DNA of 64,000 bases from Hyperoodon ampullatus (GCA_949752795.1 OX457070.1:39699185-39763184); one strand, 5' to 3'. Positions 12,869 to 26,092 are shown, numbered from the stretch's first letter. Program-made: numbers and translations. The notes: generated from the letters alone by a model not told the origin.

Positions 12869-13087
12869 GGCTTCCCTGGTGGCGCAGTGGTTGAGAGTCC
12901 ACCTGCCGATGCAGGGGACACGGGTTCGTGCCCCTGTCCGGGAAGATCCCACATGTCGTGGAGCAGCTGGGCCCATGAGCCATGGCCGCTGGGCCTGCGC
13001 ATCCGGAGCCTGTGCTCCGCAGCGGGAGAGGCCACAACAGTGAGAGGCCCGCGTACCGCAAAACAAACAAACAAACAAAAAAAACAC
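12869..13087 (+). mobile_element. CHR SINE, short form
   Basis: Short-form CHR of about 215 bp ending in 'gtgagaggcccgcgtaccgc' and an (AAAC)n tail. An 11-bp target-site duplication (CTCTGCTCGAG) lies at 12858-12868 and 13088-13098. Clean duplications and low divergence from the other short copies suggest a fairly recent insertion. All open frames of 76-128 codons over this interval, on both strands, are SINE-derived. Confidence 0.95.
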
Positions 13088-13098
13088 CTCTGCTCGAG

Positions 13099-14334
13099 AT
13101 GTGCCTAGAGAGACCCATTGGAGTATAGATGGATGGGAAGGCAAGAGATAGATTCCTGTAATACCTGGTTTCAATATGCTCCAGGGCCAGTAAGATACTT
13201 TAAAGTTAAGTGGAAGGATTCATGGACCAAGATGACAGTATGTCCATCACAGAGTGATTTCAACGAGAATTCTTACTGTTCCATTAAAAACAACTTGAAA
13301 TCAACCAGCCCAATGCTATCACTTATTTCCCCTGCACTAAATATCACTGGATCCTAGAATAGCATTAAGGTATGTGATAAGATAATCTAGCTTCACCATC
13401 CAGATGCTGAAAGGATGTTTACATTTAATGTGCTTTTTCAATCCTATTCACCAAAGGTATACATTGTACAGTGAAATATATTGTCTTATTACAGTACCCT
13501 CATCACAAAGAAACAATGAGCCCACAGAAGCATAATTCATTATTATATTGTCTGTCAGTAAAGGAGGGCTCTCCCACAAACTCAAACCCATTTTGGATAA
13601 AATAAGCTATTTGGTGCCAGAGAGTTATCTTGTGCCCAAACTAGTTGCATTCACATATTAAAGGCCATTATTAACCACGCAAAGAGATCAAGAGAGCACA
13701 ACAGATGATTACCTTATAACAGACGTTCTTGCACATAGCGTTACAAACACAGTTTGGTCACGTGGCTGTCCCCTGATGTCATTCTTCATCTCAATTTCTA
13801 CTGGCCTGGCATGAGTATAACTTTCAAGTCTCAAAAGGAGCTGGTGCTATGAGTATTTTCTCCAAAATGTGACAACCCCCTTATGAAAAAATAAAACAAT
13901 AAGAATACAGGAATGATCAGTAAAAATGTCTCTTAAGGCCATTATTTTTAGCTGAGTGTTGTTGTGACTGTTTCCATGGCTAAACCATGAACATGTTTTC
14001 TGCACAAGCCCGGTCAGCTAGTGGCCTTAATTAACTTTCAAATGGAGAATGCTGCGGTTTACCACTTATTAAATATCCACCATACCAAGTTACAGTCTAA
14101 AGCTTCCACACCTCACTTAGGCAAGACACCTCGAAAAACCCACAGTGCTGAATGACGGGTGATTTAAAAATATGTACCACGTGTAATTATCAGACTGAGT
14201 ACACGGGCTGTGAGGGAAGTTTCTGAAAAGCCCAGGCAGCTCTCATATCCAGATCAAATGATTTAATTTGTAAATCGAGGCAACAGGGTAAGTCATTCAG
14301 AGAGAATAGAATAAACTGTTGTTATTCATTCAAA
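13099..14334. other. unique sequence, candidate conserved non-coding element
   Basis: About 13,880-14,260 lacks recognisable repeats and contains 'gactgtttccatggc' and 'ggccttaattaactttc', motifs of the kind found in conserved developmental enhancers. Conservation cannot be measured here, so this is a guess from texture. Confidence 0.25.
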
Positions 14335-14395
14335 GGAATTCAACAAATACTTAAGTGCTTGCTTTGTGTTCCAGATACTGAGTATTTTTCCAGAT
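14335..14395 (-). repeat. possible L2 3' end scrap
   Basis: 'caacaaatacttaagtgcttgctttgtgttccagatactga' resembles the reverse of the L2 terminus. Only about 60 bases match, so the call is weak. Confidence 0.4.
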
Positions 14396-16790
14396 TTCTC
14401 ATGGCTAGGAATTGCAGGACATGGTAAATAGAGTTTAGGATATGGTGAGGAAGGAAGAGGATAGTAGTTTTAAACAGTATGCCCCCTAGAGAAGGAAGAA
14501 CGAGCCTGAAACTACTCATCAAGCTAAGCTACTCAATACCACATGCAAGTAGATGAACCAAGCTCATTTCACCAAGCATTTTATTCATGAGGGAGATGAT
14601 GCAGTTTGAGATTCAATCGAGACAGAATTAGTTTTTGTGATTAGCTAGGCTGAGTGGTTAAGGTATAGTAATAATAATGATATCATTATTTTTTCTCTCC
14701 TTTCTCTCACACAATACTCAGACACACACATACACACACCCCTTTTGCCCATATCTCTTTGTATTTGGCTTGTGAATCTTCACGAGCTAGAGTTATCTGT
14801 GTTTCAACTTGTGTACACTCTCAGAAAAAAAAAAAAAGTGAATTCACCTCCCATTGAAATTCCACTGTGTATAAAATAGTCTTGGAATTTAAAGGAAGAA
14901 AAAAATCCTTCTGCTACAAAGAGAACATGTGAAAAGGCCAAGAGAGAGTATAAATGAAAAAATATATAAAAATGCAAATGTTCCTAAACTTCAACTTTGG
15001 ATGGACTGAAGCATAAGTGAGAACTTCAACAAAGCAACAGAAAAAGATGACAGCTCAGAGTTTCAGAAATTTAAGACAGCAGCAGGATTAGACACTTTGG
15101 GTTGTCTTCGCACACATTTCTTATGGGAGTTAATTCCATTTGACATGCAAGACCAAAGCAAGATTACAGAGGCATAGCCCCATGGCGAGGTGTATGCTGT
15201 AGCTAAAAGCTGGGATTTGAATAATTGTGCAGGCTTACTCCAAGAATCAGGCGAGAACAGAATGAATGGATTATTACAAGGAACTTTGTACATTTTTAAC
15301 TGCTGGACTTAATAAAATACCCTCTATGTGAGAGTAATGTTATGGTCGTCTGCACTCACTCTAGCTGAAGTTTGTGGTAGGATCCATCAAAAATGAGGAA
15401 AAACAGAAGCTGTTTTAAAAGAAGAGAGAAAGAAAGAAAGGAAAGAATTTTGTAATGAATGACTGGGGTGGGTCATGCCCGTATGATTTACAGAGGAACA
15501 GAAAACTTGGAAAACTTGAGATCAACACATTCAACACCCCCCCCGCCCCCCGAGGTACAGGGAATTCATTTCCTGTGCAAAGAAGTTTGAGGAAAGTGAA
15601 GAGTAGAGTTCAGGGAAAGTGGGCCACAAAAAGGTAGATCTTTATTTTACTATTTCAGCTCGTTAGGGAGGTCATTTGTTACTGAGAAAAATTACTAACC
15701 CACACATCATTATATATATATATATATAAATGTGACCTCTTCCCTTGGAATCTGTGGAAGCACTTGTCTGTAAAAGGCAGAAAGAGTAACAGTTCTAAAG
15801 ACTTCTCACTGCTTAATTAACTGTCCAGTGAGAATTGTTAAAATTTTTTATATAATTCTTATTTAGCACTCATTAAAGTGAAAGATACAAATGCTGGACA
15901 ATGCAAGGTTCAGGGAAGCTTTAAGAAAGAAAAGTTTGTGTTGCAATAGCTGAGAATTATGACAAGCTGCCCATTAACAGTAGCCAGGTAGACCTTTGAT
16001 TTCAAAAGTCACGGATTCAGATCTAAAATGATTTGATTTGATTTTCTCCCTTAAAATGTTCTTCATCTCCTCTCTTCTAGAGGGCCCATTTCTGATCCTC
16101 CCGCAGGCTTCACCAGCCTAGTCATGACACCCCAGAGGAGGAAACTGCTCTGGGACCAAGGCCCTGGGGCGGTGCGCCCTCTGCTGGGAAACTTGTCTGC
16201 AGTCACGCTTGGAAAAATCCCCCAAAGAGCCTGCCCCCAGGAAGCCAAAAGGGATACACATTTTCAACTGTGAAAACCTCTACTGTGAGTGGCATCTCTC
16301 TCTCACAGCTGTGAGTGGAGATTAGAAGAGGGACAGGAGAGGATGCCAGGGCTTCATTATACCAGAACTCGAACGCAGCTCTCCTCACAAAACATGTCTG
16401 TCAACTTCAGCCTGCCATGCAAAATGGCAACAGGAATGATGAACACATTACAAATTTGTAGACCCTAAAATTAAACTCCACCTCATTTATTTCATAGTTC
16501 AGCCGGCTGGGGATGGCTGACATTAGAGGCACACATCTTTCCTGATAAGCTCTGTGGTGTCCTTCTTAGAGAAGGGATTTTTGTGCTCTGTATGGATGCA
16601 CTCAGTCTTCTTGAAACCCCATTTCTGCTTTGGTGGAACTAGAAAGAGGAGGCATGTTGCAGTGCTCTGCTGAAGACAGCTGAGAATCGCAGCCCTGGGG
16701 GAGGGGAGCAAATGGATGTGCTACCAAAGGAAGACGAAGAGCTAGCTTTTCCCTCCTTGCCTCTGTGCATCGTTTAGATCTTTGATACTG
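14396..16790. other. unique intergenic sequence
   Basis: Holds an ACAC-rich run at 14718-14740, a 13-base A run at 14826, a C-rich run at 15537-15551 and a (TA)10 run at 15711-15727. Short frames only. Confidence 0.5.
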
Positions 16791-16794
16791 GAAG

Positions 16795-16950
16795 GGTGGT
16801 TCACAGACCAGAAGCTCCAGCATCACCTGGGAGTTCGTTAGAAAGGAAGGAGCCCAGGTCTCACCTAGACCTACTGAATCAGAATCTGCATGTTAACAAG
16901 ATCCCTGGTGATTCCTAAGTACCTTAAAACTTTGAGAGGCGCCACTGAAG
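16795..16950 (+). repeat. MER5A (hAT-Charlie DNA transposon relic)
   Basis: Clear match to the non-autonomous hAT element MER5A: 'agcatcacctgggagttcgttagaaa', 'cccaggtctcacctagacctactgaatcagaatctgcatgttaacaag', 'ggtgattcctaagtacc', 'actttgagag'. Most of the 189-bp consensus is represented. Confidence 0.85.
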
Positions 16951-18349
16951 ACACTGGGAAAGCTAAACTGCAAGCAAGACTAGAGCATTGAGCTTTGCAA
17001 GTGGAAGGAAGCCTCGCCAACTTTTGCCTCCTTGGATAAGGAAATCAAGGCTCAGAGAAAAACACAGCTCTAACACATCTAAGAAGGCAACTCTACATGG
17101 GCCTCAGTTTGGTTTGCTATGAAAGCTGGAGCACAGCAATCACAGGCTTTTTGCAGCTGTCCCCACCACATACTAAAAAAACAACAGAATGTGGCACCAA
17201 CACTACAGCGATGTAGGGGATCGTTCCCATGTGGGAGGGACCCTGTCTTCTTCTAATCAGCTCTGTACTACTGAAAGGACTTGTGTAAATTCTGCAGGAA
17301 TTGACATAGAAATGAGATTCTGATATTCCTTCTATTCACATAATGATTGATGAAACACGTGGGAGAAATAAATTGAATTACGTTATAATCTCCCAGGGAA
17401 ACATAATTAAGTTGTAAAGCATTCCCATGAAATCCTAAAAGCCTTATATCATTTAGACAGTGACTTCTACTACATGATCAATAATTATATTAATTAAAGA
17501 TAATTATTTTGATAGGACGGTTTGCCTTTGGTGCTCCACTCATTCTTGATCCGATGTATTGATTCAATAGCGAAGACTTGGTCGGAACCAGAGCCAGATA
17601 TAAAGAATTCTTTGGGGGCCCCCAAAAGCTTTATGATATTTATGCTAACTTGCACAAATTTGTAATTCCTGACCACCAATTTGATGCTTATTCATACAAT
17701 CCAATGGGTAATACTTGTGCAAGATCAACAGAGCATTCTATTCCCCATTCTTAATTCTGTATGACCTAGAAGCAAGCTATCTTCAGCAAGTAATAGATAA
17801 TATATAAAATCAAATATTCCTTGAACTTTCAAAATTCCAGGACATCCAATGCATTCTTTGTCTTTGTGTATTCAGGATTCTCTAGCACATTCATGGCAAC
17901 TCTGGGGCAGTGAGCTAAAGAATCTGACCTTGCCTTAACAACGCCCAGAAAGTTGGTGTGAGGGTGGACCCTTAAACTTTCACTATCTTTCTTTGAAAAC
18001 ACCTGATTGTGAAGGACACATGTCTGGTGGTGTACATTTTAAGCACAGGCAAAAACTGAGATTTCTTGTCGATTCTCTCTGCACTTTCCAGAGACACACT
18101 CAACGGGTATGTACCTTCTCACCTTCATAAAAGCATCAGTGAGCATCATCAGAAAGTAAGGAATGAAAAAAAAAAAAAAAAGAGAGTAAGGAATGAGACA
18201 GAGATATAAATTGAAAGTAATCATGCAAGAAATCATATAACAAATAAGCAAGATTTAGATTTTTTTTAAAGGCAACCACCATTAATATTGTTAACTTCCC
18301 TGAATTCTCTACATTATGCAAGATAACTTGTTTTTTATTTTAACATTAA
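16951..18349. other. unique intergenic sequence
   Basis: A 61-codon minus frame (17494-17679) sits in a stretch with several CpGs and reads smoothly. I cannot match it to a protein and see no convincing splice sites. A 17-base A run lies at 18166-18182. Confidence 0.4.
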
Positions 18350-18364
18350 AAGATAATATAGTTG

Positions 18365-18586
18365 GGCTTCCCTGGTGGCCCAGTGGTTGAGAGTCTGCCT
18401 GCCAATGCAGAGGACACGGGTTCGTGCCCTGGTCCGGGAGGATCCCACATGCCGCGGAGCGGCTGGGCCCGTGAGCCATGGCCGCTGAGCCTGCGTGTCC
18501 GGAGCCTGTGCTCCGCAACGGGAGAGGCCACAACAGTGAGAGGCCCGCGTACCGCAAAAAAAAAAAAAAAAAAAAACCAACAACAG
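18365..18586 (+). mobile_element. CHR SINE, short form
   Basis: Complete short-form copy with a pure A tail of about 20 bases. A perfect 15-bp target-site duplication (AAGATAATATAGTTG) lies at 18350-18364 and 18587-18601. The A box reads TGGCCCAGTGG, one base off the usual form. Open frames on both strands here belong to the SINE. Confidence 0.95.
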
Positions 18587-18724
18587 AAGATAATATAGTT
18601 GAAAGAATCACAAAGAAATCATTACAATTATAAATTATTTCATCAGAATTTTCTTAAGTTATTTGTAAAACATCTTGCTGACTAGATGTTCACTATACAA
18701 GAGACTGTAGATTTTTCTCTCCAT

Positions 18725-18995
18725 GAGGTGGAAAGTACAGTATTTGAGTCAAGACTTAGGAGCCAATGCCACCTGGTTTGAATCTTGGGTCTGCCACTTA
18801 CCACCTATGGCTTGAACAAGGAAAATAACCTTTCTCTATGCCTCAGTTTCCACAGCTGTAAAATAGGGATAATAATAATACATACCTAAAGCAGTTATTG
18901 TAAAGATCTAGTGAATTCATAAGCATGAAGCACCTGGAAATGCATGAGTAGTACTAAGCACTCAATTTACATTGGCTGTTATCAGTATTGCCCTT
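18725..18995 (+). repeat. MIR SINE, near full length
   Basis: 'gcctcagtttccacagctgtaaaatagggataataataatac' is the MIR core, preceded by 'ggtttgaatcttgggtctgccacttacc' and followed by 'agtactaagcactcaatttacattggctgttat'. One of the best preserved MIRs in the window. Confidence 0.88.
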
Positions 18996-20534
18996 ATAAT
19001 TTATGGAGGTTGACTTAATTGTGGTCATATTACAGTTTATTATAGAATAGTCTTCTTCAAACCCAACTTTCAGAGCATCTGAAGGCCAAGTTTTAGTCTC
19101 CAGCTTAAAATTTATTTTCCTAATAGAATAACTTTAAAAATTATTTATGGAGACTTGCAAACACAAGTTTACTCATGTTATAGCCTAACAGTACGTGTGC
19201 ACATGCACACACACACACACACACTCACACAAAGAATAGTAATACCTCACAGCCCAGTGCTGGAAGTTGCCCCACAAGGGATTTGCCAAAAAGGAAGCTA
19301 AATGTGATCCACTACTCTAGTGAGAGATCTTACCATTCAGAACAGAATAACCTGAGAACAAAACAATGCAGAAAGCAGCCCAGAATTTCCTTTGTCTTTC
19401 CTTGGGTAAAATCAATTCCATTATTATCCACAGTTGGGTACAGAATAGCAAACGAACAGCGTGGTTTCCGCCAGCAATACCTCTCAGAGTGGTTTGCATG
19501 CGTAATATTCTACACCCTGATTTACTTGGCATTGTCAAGAGAGAAAAGGGGAGATCCATCTTGGGTAGGAAAATTTATTCTAAGGAACTCTTAAGGCAGT
19601 AGAAAAGACGAGAGAAGAAAAATCAGGGTGAATTCATATAGAACCAAGTATGCTAAGCTGCCCTGAGCCTCAGGCATAGAGTCCAAGGTGATAAGCCATA
19701 CTTCCAGGCCTAATATCTTCCTCCCTGCTCTTTTATGGGACGGGGGTGGGGCGGAGTTGTTTAGCCATATTTCCTATGCCTGAAGGGGAGCTGGACCACG
19801 TACACGATGTTGCACATCAGAGTGAAATAGAAAAATCTTCCCAAAGAAAGTGGGCAGACTTGTGAATGTGGTATTGCAGAACCCATAAAATAGACTGACA
19901 ATGATTGAAAGCAAGAAAACGACTTGGTCTTTCTTAAAGCTACAACAATTAGGCAATTGAGCTAACTAATAATATCTGAGGAGATGTAAATAAGGTTTTT
20001 AAAAATTTTTATTAACAAAGGGAGTGAGCAGACAAATTTCAGCCCAGGTGAAAGCAGGTAAATGATTCCTCCCCAAAGGCAGAGTGAAGATTTCTCAAAT
20101 GAGCTTCCTCCTCAAAGAGACAGAAGTAAAATATATGAAGCAAGATGACAATGTGCTGTGGCCTAAATGTAGGCAGGGATGGTATCCTATTCTATAGACC
20201 ACGCTGTGAGTAACTGAATGCAAGACAAAGCAAAAATATAGAAAAGGCCACTCAGTAACAGAAGCATAAAAATGCAGTGTGTGTAACAGTACTGAGAAGG
20301 GTACAGCTCTGCAGAACTGATTAATAAGGAGAGCGGTGAGCAGAACAGAGTGGATTTGCAGAGATTAGGATGTAGCAAGCTTTGTCCAGAAGACTGTATA
20401 AAGTTCTTATTGGCCTTGAATCCAAAAGAAGGTAAAAAACCTACCTCCCATCATGAAAGCCCCCCTGTGATCTTTTGGTATATCTTCGTCAAGCAACTTA
20501 TCTTTTCCCGTAAGCCATTTAAAAAATAAAGTTT
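18996..20534. other. unique intergenic sequence
   Basis: A CA-rich run lies at 19207-19230. Around 19,280-19,600 both strands hold 80-103-codon frames in non-repetitive sequence. None has a recognisable domain, and opposite-strand openness suggests chance. Confidence 0.4.
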
Positions 20535-20757
20535 GGGCTTCTCTGGTGGCACAGTGGTTGAGAGTCCGCCTGCCGATGCAGGGGACACGGGTTCGTGCCC
20601 CGGTCTGGGAAGATCCCACGTGCCGCAGAGTGGCTGGGCCCATGAGCCGTGGCCGCTGAGCCTGCGCGTCCGGAGCCTGTGCTCCGCAACGGGAGAGGCC
20701 ACAACAGTGAGAGGCCCGCGTACCGCAAAACAAACAAACAAATAAACAAACAAACAA
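20535..20757 (+). mobile_element. CHR SINE, short form
   Basis: Complete short form ending in an (AAAC)n-type tail. The head reads 'gggcttctctggtggcacagtgg', slightly diverged. No clear target-site duplication could be found: the flanks are both A-rich, which would mask one. The 76-149-codon frames across it are SINE-derived. Confidence 0.93.
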
Positions 20758-23152
20758 AATTTCATCCACAATAGCTGAGATCTGGGAAAACACAGAGCTT
20801 GATAAAGCCTAAGGGTCAGGTTCCAGGATGAGCAAGAACAAAAGTCAGAAATGGAAGATTGCCATGTGGGTGTCAAGAACCTGGGCATCTGCATTTCCAA
20901 ACTCTAAAGACTCCACACTATTGTGAAGGGCCTCACCACGTCCTCCAGTTCCAGGCAACAGCAGATAATTTTTGAAGGGATAAAGAAAAAGAAAGATCCA
21001 GCCTACAAGTGCTCAGGAATCCCAAAGCAAAGGTAATGTTTAAGAAACACAGAAGTACAGGCAACAACTGACAATGGTCATGGCTTGGGCAAGCAGAAGG
21101 CACCTCAAACTGTGGGCTTCTCTCGGATAATCACAAGATAAGGCGAGAGGCCATAATTAAAGGGACAATTCGAGGCTATGAGAGCTACTCCACCACAGGC
21201 TGAGGGGTCCCCTTCTCTGTTTTAATCTGAGAGTTCTGAAGCCACTTCTGTGGTCAGGGCTCTAATTTGTTCTGCGGGGACTTTGGAGTGTTGATGTTAG
21301 GCTAGGTGTCAGTGTCTTTAGTGATGGGCAGAAGAAGAAAAAAATCGTTCTTTGACCTTTACCAAGGTAGACATCTATGCCTTAGATTCAGAAACAGAAG
21401 CTCCAGGGACAGAAAGAAGCCAAAGGACTCCTGCAGTTGTGTTCACAGATCACCCCCACTGGGTGCTCCTGGGGGTAAGGATGACTAATTAGGCCGGCAA
21501 GACAGAGAAATAAATCAATAGAAAGAGAAGCATGTATTTATAGGAATGCAAATGCAACTCAAAATCAGGAAACCTTGACCAAGAACAGTTCTCAAACCTT
21601 TCACTTGTTGAAAGTGAAGGAAAGAGAAGGGAAGATTTCCCCGCAACAGTCAATCCAGAATTGGCCAAGAAGTAGAGGGAATGGCCATGCCTGTGAGGGG
21701 AAAGCACTACTTACCTCAGGGAGCTTCAGGCCTGGCTGCTTCCTTTTCTCATCTTGATTTCCTTGGTATGTCCTCCCCCGTTTTTTAGGAAAAATTTTTT
21801 AAAAATAAGAAAAATATACATATATATATACTTATATACACATACATTTGCGAGTTTATCATATTCTTTTCTATAAATGGAAATAAAGACAAAAGAAAAG
21901 TCTAATTTGCAGTTCAGTTTTCCAGCCTCAGTTCTGGCTCACCAATGAATCTTCTTATATACAAAGCTGACTGGAGGGAGGGGTGGGATTGAATAACAAA
22001 TTTATGTGATACAATCACATCATTTACAATCACATAATGGACCATATCCCAATTTTCAAAAGGCATAAAGTATCCTCATTAATACGATAAGTGCAGCAGT
22101 CAAATCAGCACTGTGATTTTATCAGGGTTTTTGACTGTACATGAATTAGAATGTAAAATGCATACAGAATTTTTAATGGGAAGGCTTTAACATTCACTGA
22201 ATGTATTTCTTACTGTCATTTGCATCACATTAAAGTGAAATTCGACATAAAAGGATAAAGAAAATATGTCCTAAATTACAGTTTTTCCATAGTTGTCATG
22301 TCCACACATAGAAAAATCTGATTCATAAGCTTGAACACGATCCTAAATCTGAAAAAGCTGCACTGGTTCCCTATCTGTTTGTGGGTTTTATGTGGCCGTC
22401 AGGACTGGGTAGAGCTCAAGAAGGTCAGATTGTCAGGACAAAGCTAATAAAGATCATGGGGGTAGGGGGGTCAGCTCAGAAGAGCGGATGATTGTATTCA
22501 CTGTCTCTTATTCTAGTAAGTTATTAAACACTGTGACTGCATTTTTCATTTCATACAAGACTACTGAAAAGTCTCTCATATTCCTTGGAAGTATTTTGTT
22601 GCTCCTTTAGAAAGCTTCCATCTTCCACTGAGTTCACTTCAATAGAGTTTATGGACCTAGACAGAATGTTGTAGAAACCCAGTTCTGTAGATTTCACCCT
22701 GAATGGGTATGCATACATTGCCATGTACCTGGGATATGCATACTTCATATTAAACCTGTTCATGCCTTCTTGTATGTTGAAATATGATCCATGTGTTGTA
22801 AGTGAGTGTCACGGTAATGGCAGTTGGGAAAGTGTGCCTCGTGGCTTCTATACACTGAGGCAAAAAGCAACTTGTCATTTCTCATTAACCTCACATCACA
22901 CACAGAGAAGTTAGTGATTGGTACACAGCAGTTGACACAGAATCCTGAGAATCTGAGAAAGAATGTTATATGATCTAGAAGAGGCTAAGGTGTCACCTGC
23001 CAGACTCCAATAGACTAGGAATGGTGTATACTCGCTGCATACATACTGACTACCTCTCCACTAGCCAGCACACCTGGTCCAGGCATGGGAATTCATACTC
23101 TGCATGGCATAGTTCTGTTATCATTTTAACTCTAAATAAAGAGAGGATGCTT
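20758..23152. other. unique intergenic sequence
   Basis: An alternating AT run lies at 21816-21845. Nothing else is recognised; the open frames are short. Confidence 0.5.
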
Positions 23153-23216
23153 CGATCCCTGGTTGGGGAACTAAGATCCCACATGCCACGGGGTGCAGCC
23201 AAAATCTAAAAAAAAA
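23153..23216 (+). mobile_element. CHR/SINE2-type fragment, 5' truncated
   Basis: Starts inside the B box ('tcgatccctggttgggg'), continues 'aactaagatcccacatgccacggggtgcagcc' and ends in an A run. The A box and head are missing. This is an older, more diverged subfamily than the short-form CHR copies. Confidence 0.8.
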
Positions 23217-23230
23217 GCCTTAACTGTTAT

Positions 23231-23426
23231 GGGGATTCCCCTGGCACTACAGTCCAGTGGTTAAGACTTCGCCTTCCAATGCAGGGGGTGTGGGTTTAAT
23301 CCCTGGTCAGGGAACTAGATCCCACACGCATGCCGCAACCAAGAGTTCACATGCCACAACTAAGGAGCCCACCTGCCTGCAGCAACTAAGACCCGGCGCA
23401 ACCAAATAAATAAATAAATATATTTC
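23231..23426 (+). mobile_element. older CHR/SINE2-type SINE
   Basis: Full head 'ggattcccctggcactacagtccagtggttaagacttcgcc', a B box diverged to 'gggtttaatccctgg', then the 'gccgcaaccaag' and 'gcaactaagaccc' blocks and a (TAAA)n tail. It lies only 14 bases after the end of the preceding SINE fragment, in the same orientation. Confidence 0.88.
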
Positions 23427-24284
23427 AGAAAAAGACTTTAAAAATGGTATACATCAAAAAAAAAATCTTTGAAAAAAAAAGAGAGTATGCTACCATTCAC
23501 CCATTAAAAAGACGTGCATGGAACTTGGGGTTAAATAATTTGAATTCACAACAAATCCTGCAAGTCTATTTTGCTCCTTAAAGAAACATTTTATGTAGGT
23601 GCATGGCACAGGCCCACTGGAATGAATGGACTTCAAAATGGCCAATTATCCATTTTAGTCATTTTATCTTTAATACTTTGTTTAAATACTTTATCTTTGA
23701 TAAAAATCAAAGACTGCATAGACTAGTGTTTGTCATTAATGGCCACATATTGCTGTCAATTCTGGTTCATCTCCCTTGAATATACATAGATTGTGTATAT
23801 CTTATACTATTGTTAGGAAAATGCACCAATGCCCTTCCACATTTGGAAACAGTTTTCAAACATTTACAATGGTCACAGATTTTACCCTAAGCCCCTTTTC
23901 TTTTCTTTTTTGTTTTCTTTTCTCTCTCTCCTTCTTTCTTTCTTCTTTCCTCCCTCCCTCCCTCCCTCTCTTCCTTCCTTCCTTCCTTTTCTTTGTATTA
24001 ACATAGGAATTGGAATTTGGCCCCCCAAAACGGAAATATTCAGGTGTCTGGTCCATTTTCAGCCATGACCAAATTGTCCTCTTTAATACCTAAAATACTT
24101 CAAATGACCAGAGCCTTGTGAAGAAGCCATTTATGAATTGATGGATCTTAAAATTAGCAGAAATTTTCTGATAACACTATTACTTGGTGCAATGATTTCT
24201 GTCCCAAAATGTATGCGTATTACCATTATAGACTTCATAACGCCCTTTTAGTGGACAGTTCACCTGTTAGACTCCTGGCCCCAG
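23427..24284. repeat. unique sequence with a pyrimidine-rich tract (23895-23993)
   Basis: About 100 bases of CTTT, TTCC and CCCT units. This is a simple repeat; open frames through it encode only Phe/Ser/Leu runs or the Glu/Lys/Arg mirror image on the minus strand. The rest of the interval is unremarkable. Confidence 0.8.
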
Positions 24285-24450
24285 CTGCTCAGGGGCTGGG
24301 AGAGCATTAGCAAGTTTCTTGCCCTCTCTGAGGAACAGTTTGCTCATTTATAAAGAGGGAATAATAATATTTAATGTACTGACTTATTATGACTATGAAA
24401 TAGGATGATGTACATCAAGTATGTGGAGTAGTTCCAGGCACAATGGAAAC
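24285..24450 (+). repeat. MIR SINE fragment
   Basis: 'gaggaacagtttgctcatttataaagagggaataataat' is a diverged MIR core, with 'ggagtagttccaggcacaatgg' after it. Confidence 0.65.
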
Positions 24451-24734
24451 AGATCATGCAAGTTTGACTGACAATGCAAGACAGACATTTTATTTCATTT
24501 TCGCCAAAAGATAAGAGTGTCCACACATTTTGTAAGAATCAAATTAGATGCTATGAAACCTGATTTCCATCTGTGGATTTCCATCCATGATGACTGTATA
24601 AGTTCACGTAACAGAACCACCTTCTTCTCCAATAAAATTAGGATAACTATCTTTAACTACCTTTCCAGTCCCTACTGACTCCCAGGAGATGTTACTAAAA
24701 TTCAGAAATTAAGAGAATACTATGTTCCTTTTTT

Positions 24735-25010
24735 ATTATTTGATTTTGTTTAGTAAAACTGTATAGATTTAAGGTATACAACATCATGATTTGATATGCA
24801 TATACACAGTGAACTGATGACTACAGTCAAGCTAATAAACATATTTTCTCCTCATACAGTTACCAGTTTTTGTGTGTGTGATGAGGGCACCTGAAATCCA
24901 CTCTCGTAGCCTATTTACAGTGCTGAATACCTTATTTTAATTATAGTTATCATGCTGTACATTTAATACTATATTTTTTATTGCTTATCAGGAGTCAGAG
25001 AACACAATTT
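24735..25010 (-). mobile_element. L1M-type 3' UTR fragment
   Basis: Contains the L1M 3' UTR series 'tagatttaaggtatacaacatcatgatttgatatgcatatacac', 'actacagtcaagctaataaaca', 'tcatacagttaccagttttt' in the reverse orientation. Old and non-coding. Confidence 0.75.
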
Positions 25011-26092
25011 ATCTAAATACCTTCTATCATACTCTTTGTTTTTTCATAATTTCATCAGGAACACAGTTACAAGTTGATCATTTAGGTGGCTATTTCTTTG
25101 ACTTAAAAAAAAAAAAAGAAAGGCACAAAGTTTTCTGGTTCTAACTCACCTCCTAACTCACCTTCCCCATAATACAAATACATTTTTACCTAATTTATAC
25201 AGAGAGAGAATGTATTCTTTCTGTGACAATATGCCTGCGTAAATAATAGCAAAATAGATCAATATTTCCTCAAATTCCATATTTGTTGCATAACACCAGG
25301 TATGTCTAAGTCATTGCCTTCCACTTGGAGATGAAATCAGTCATCTGTCTCAATGGAGTCAAATTTATGCCTCTATTTTTTCCTTCCTTTTAAATGCATG
25401 CCGTTTGTTTTACAGGATCTTATTACCGATGCTTCATTGTTTTCACATTTTCTGCTCGTAAGAATGGTCCTAGTGAACATACAGTTCAGATGCATTACAA
25501 CCTCAAAGATCTCATATCTCTAAAATCACTGACTCTACTTAAATCACTGAGGCATGATAGTCTAACTTATGTTACTCATTGTTTCATCTCTTCTTTACTG
25601 GAAAGAAATTGCTAATTTGTAATATTTATAATATATTTATCTAATTTGCTAAATAAGTTTTCATTAAAATTGCTTTCACCTTTCTTTGAGGCTTTGCCTA
25701 CAAAAAGATGGGACTGGGAGACTGATCTAAATCAGCTATGCTACTAATTTACCTGAACTTGAATTTGTATTAACCCCTTACCATTCAATTGTTCAAGTTC
25801 AAACTTTTCCCAATAAAATATATTTCTTTAAGTGGACAAAGTCATAGGTTTGATCCTGGCAGAAGTGAGGACTTATAGCTTTCTATGCAGCAATTTTAAA
25901 AAGTAACAGAAAAGTTAAGAACCAAAACTGTAAGTCACTTCATTCATGTACAGCTTTATCTCAATCTCATTGTTTATACAATATATTTGTATAATGATGA
26001 ATAATTTGGGTCTTCATTGGGCTTCACCAACTCTCAAAACTTTGATTTCTCAGACCATGCTTTTGAAAAATCTTCTGAACATACTCTTAAAA

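Noticed and set aside
12869..13087. tRNA gene, suggested by A and B boxes
   Set aside because: The boxes belong to the tRNA-Glu-derived head of a SINE. No complete tRNA cloverleaf can be folded and the A tail and duplications show a retroposon. The same holds for the other CHR copies.
20407..20900. 128- and 149-codon minus-strand frames
   Set aside because: The shared Cys/Gly/Arg-rich text recurs at every short-form CHR copy in the window, so it is repeat, not a gene family.
23776..24068. Phe/Ser/Leu-rich plus frames and a Glu/Lys/Arg-rich minus frame
   Set aside because: Translations of the CT-rich simple repeat.
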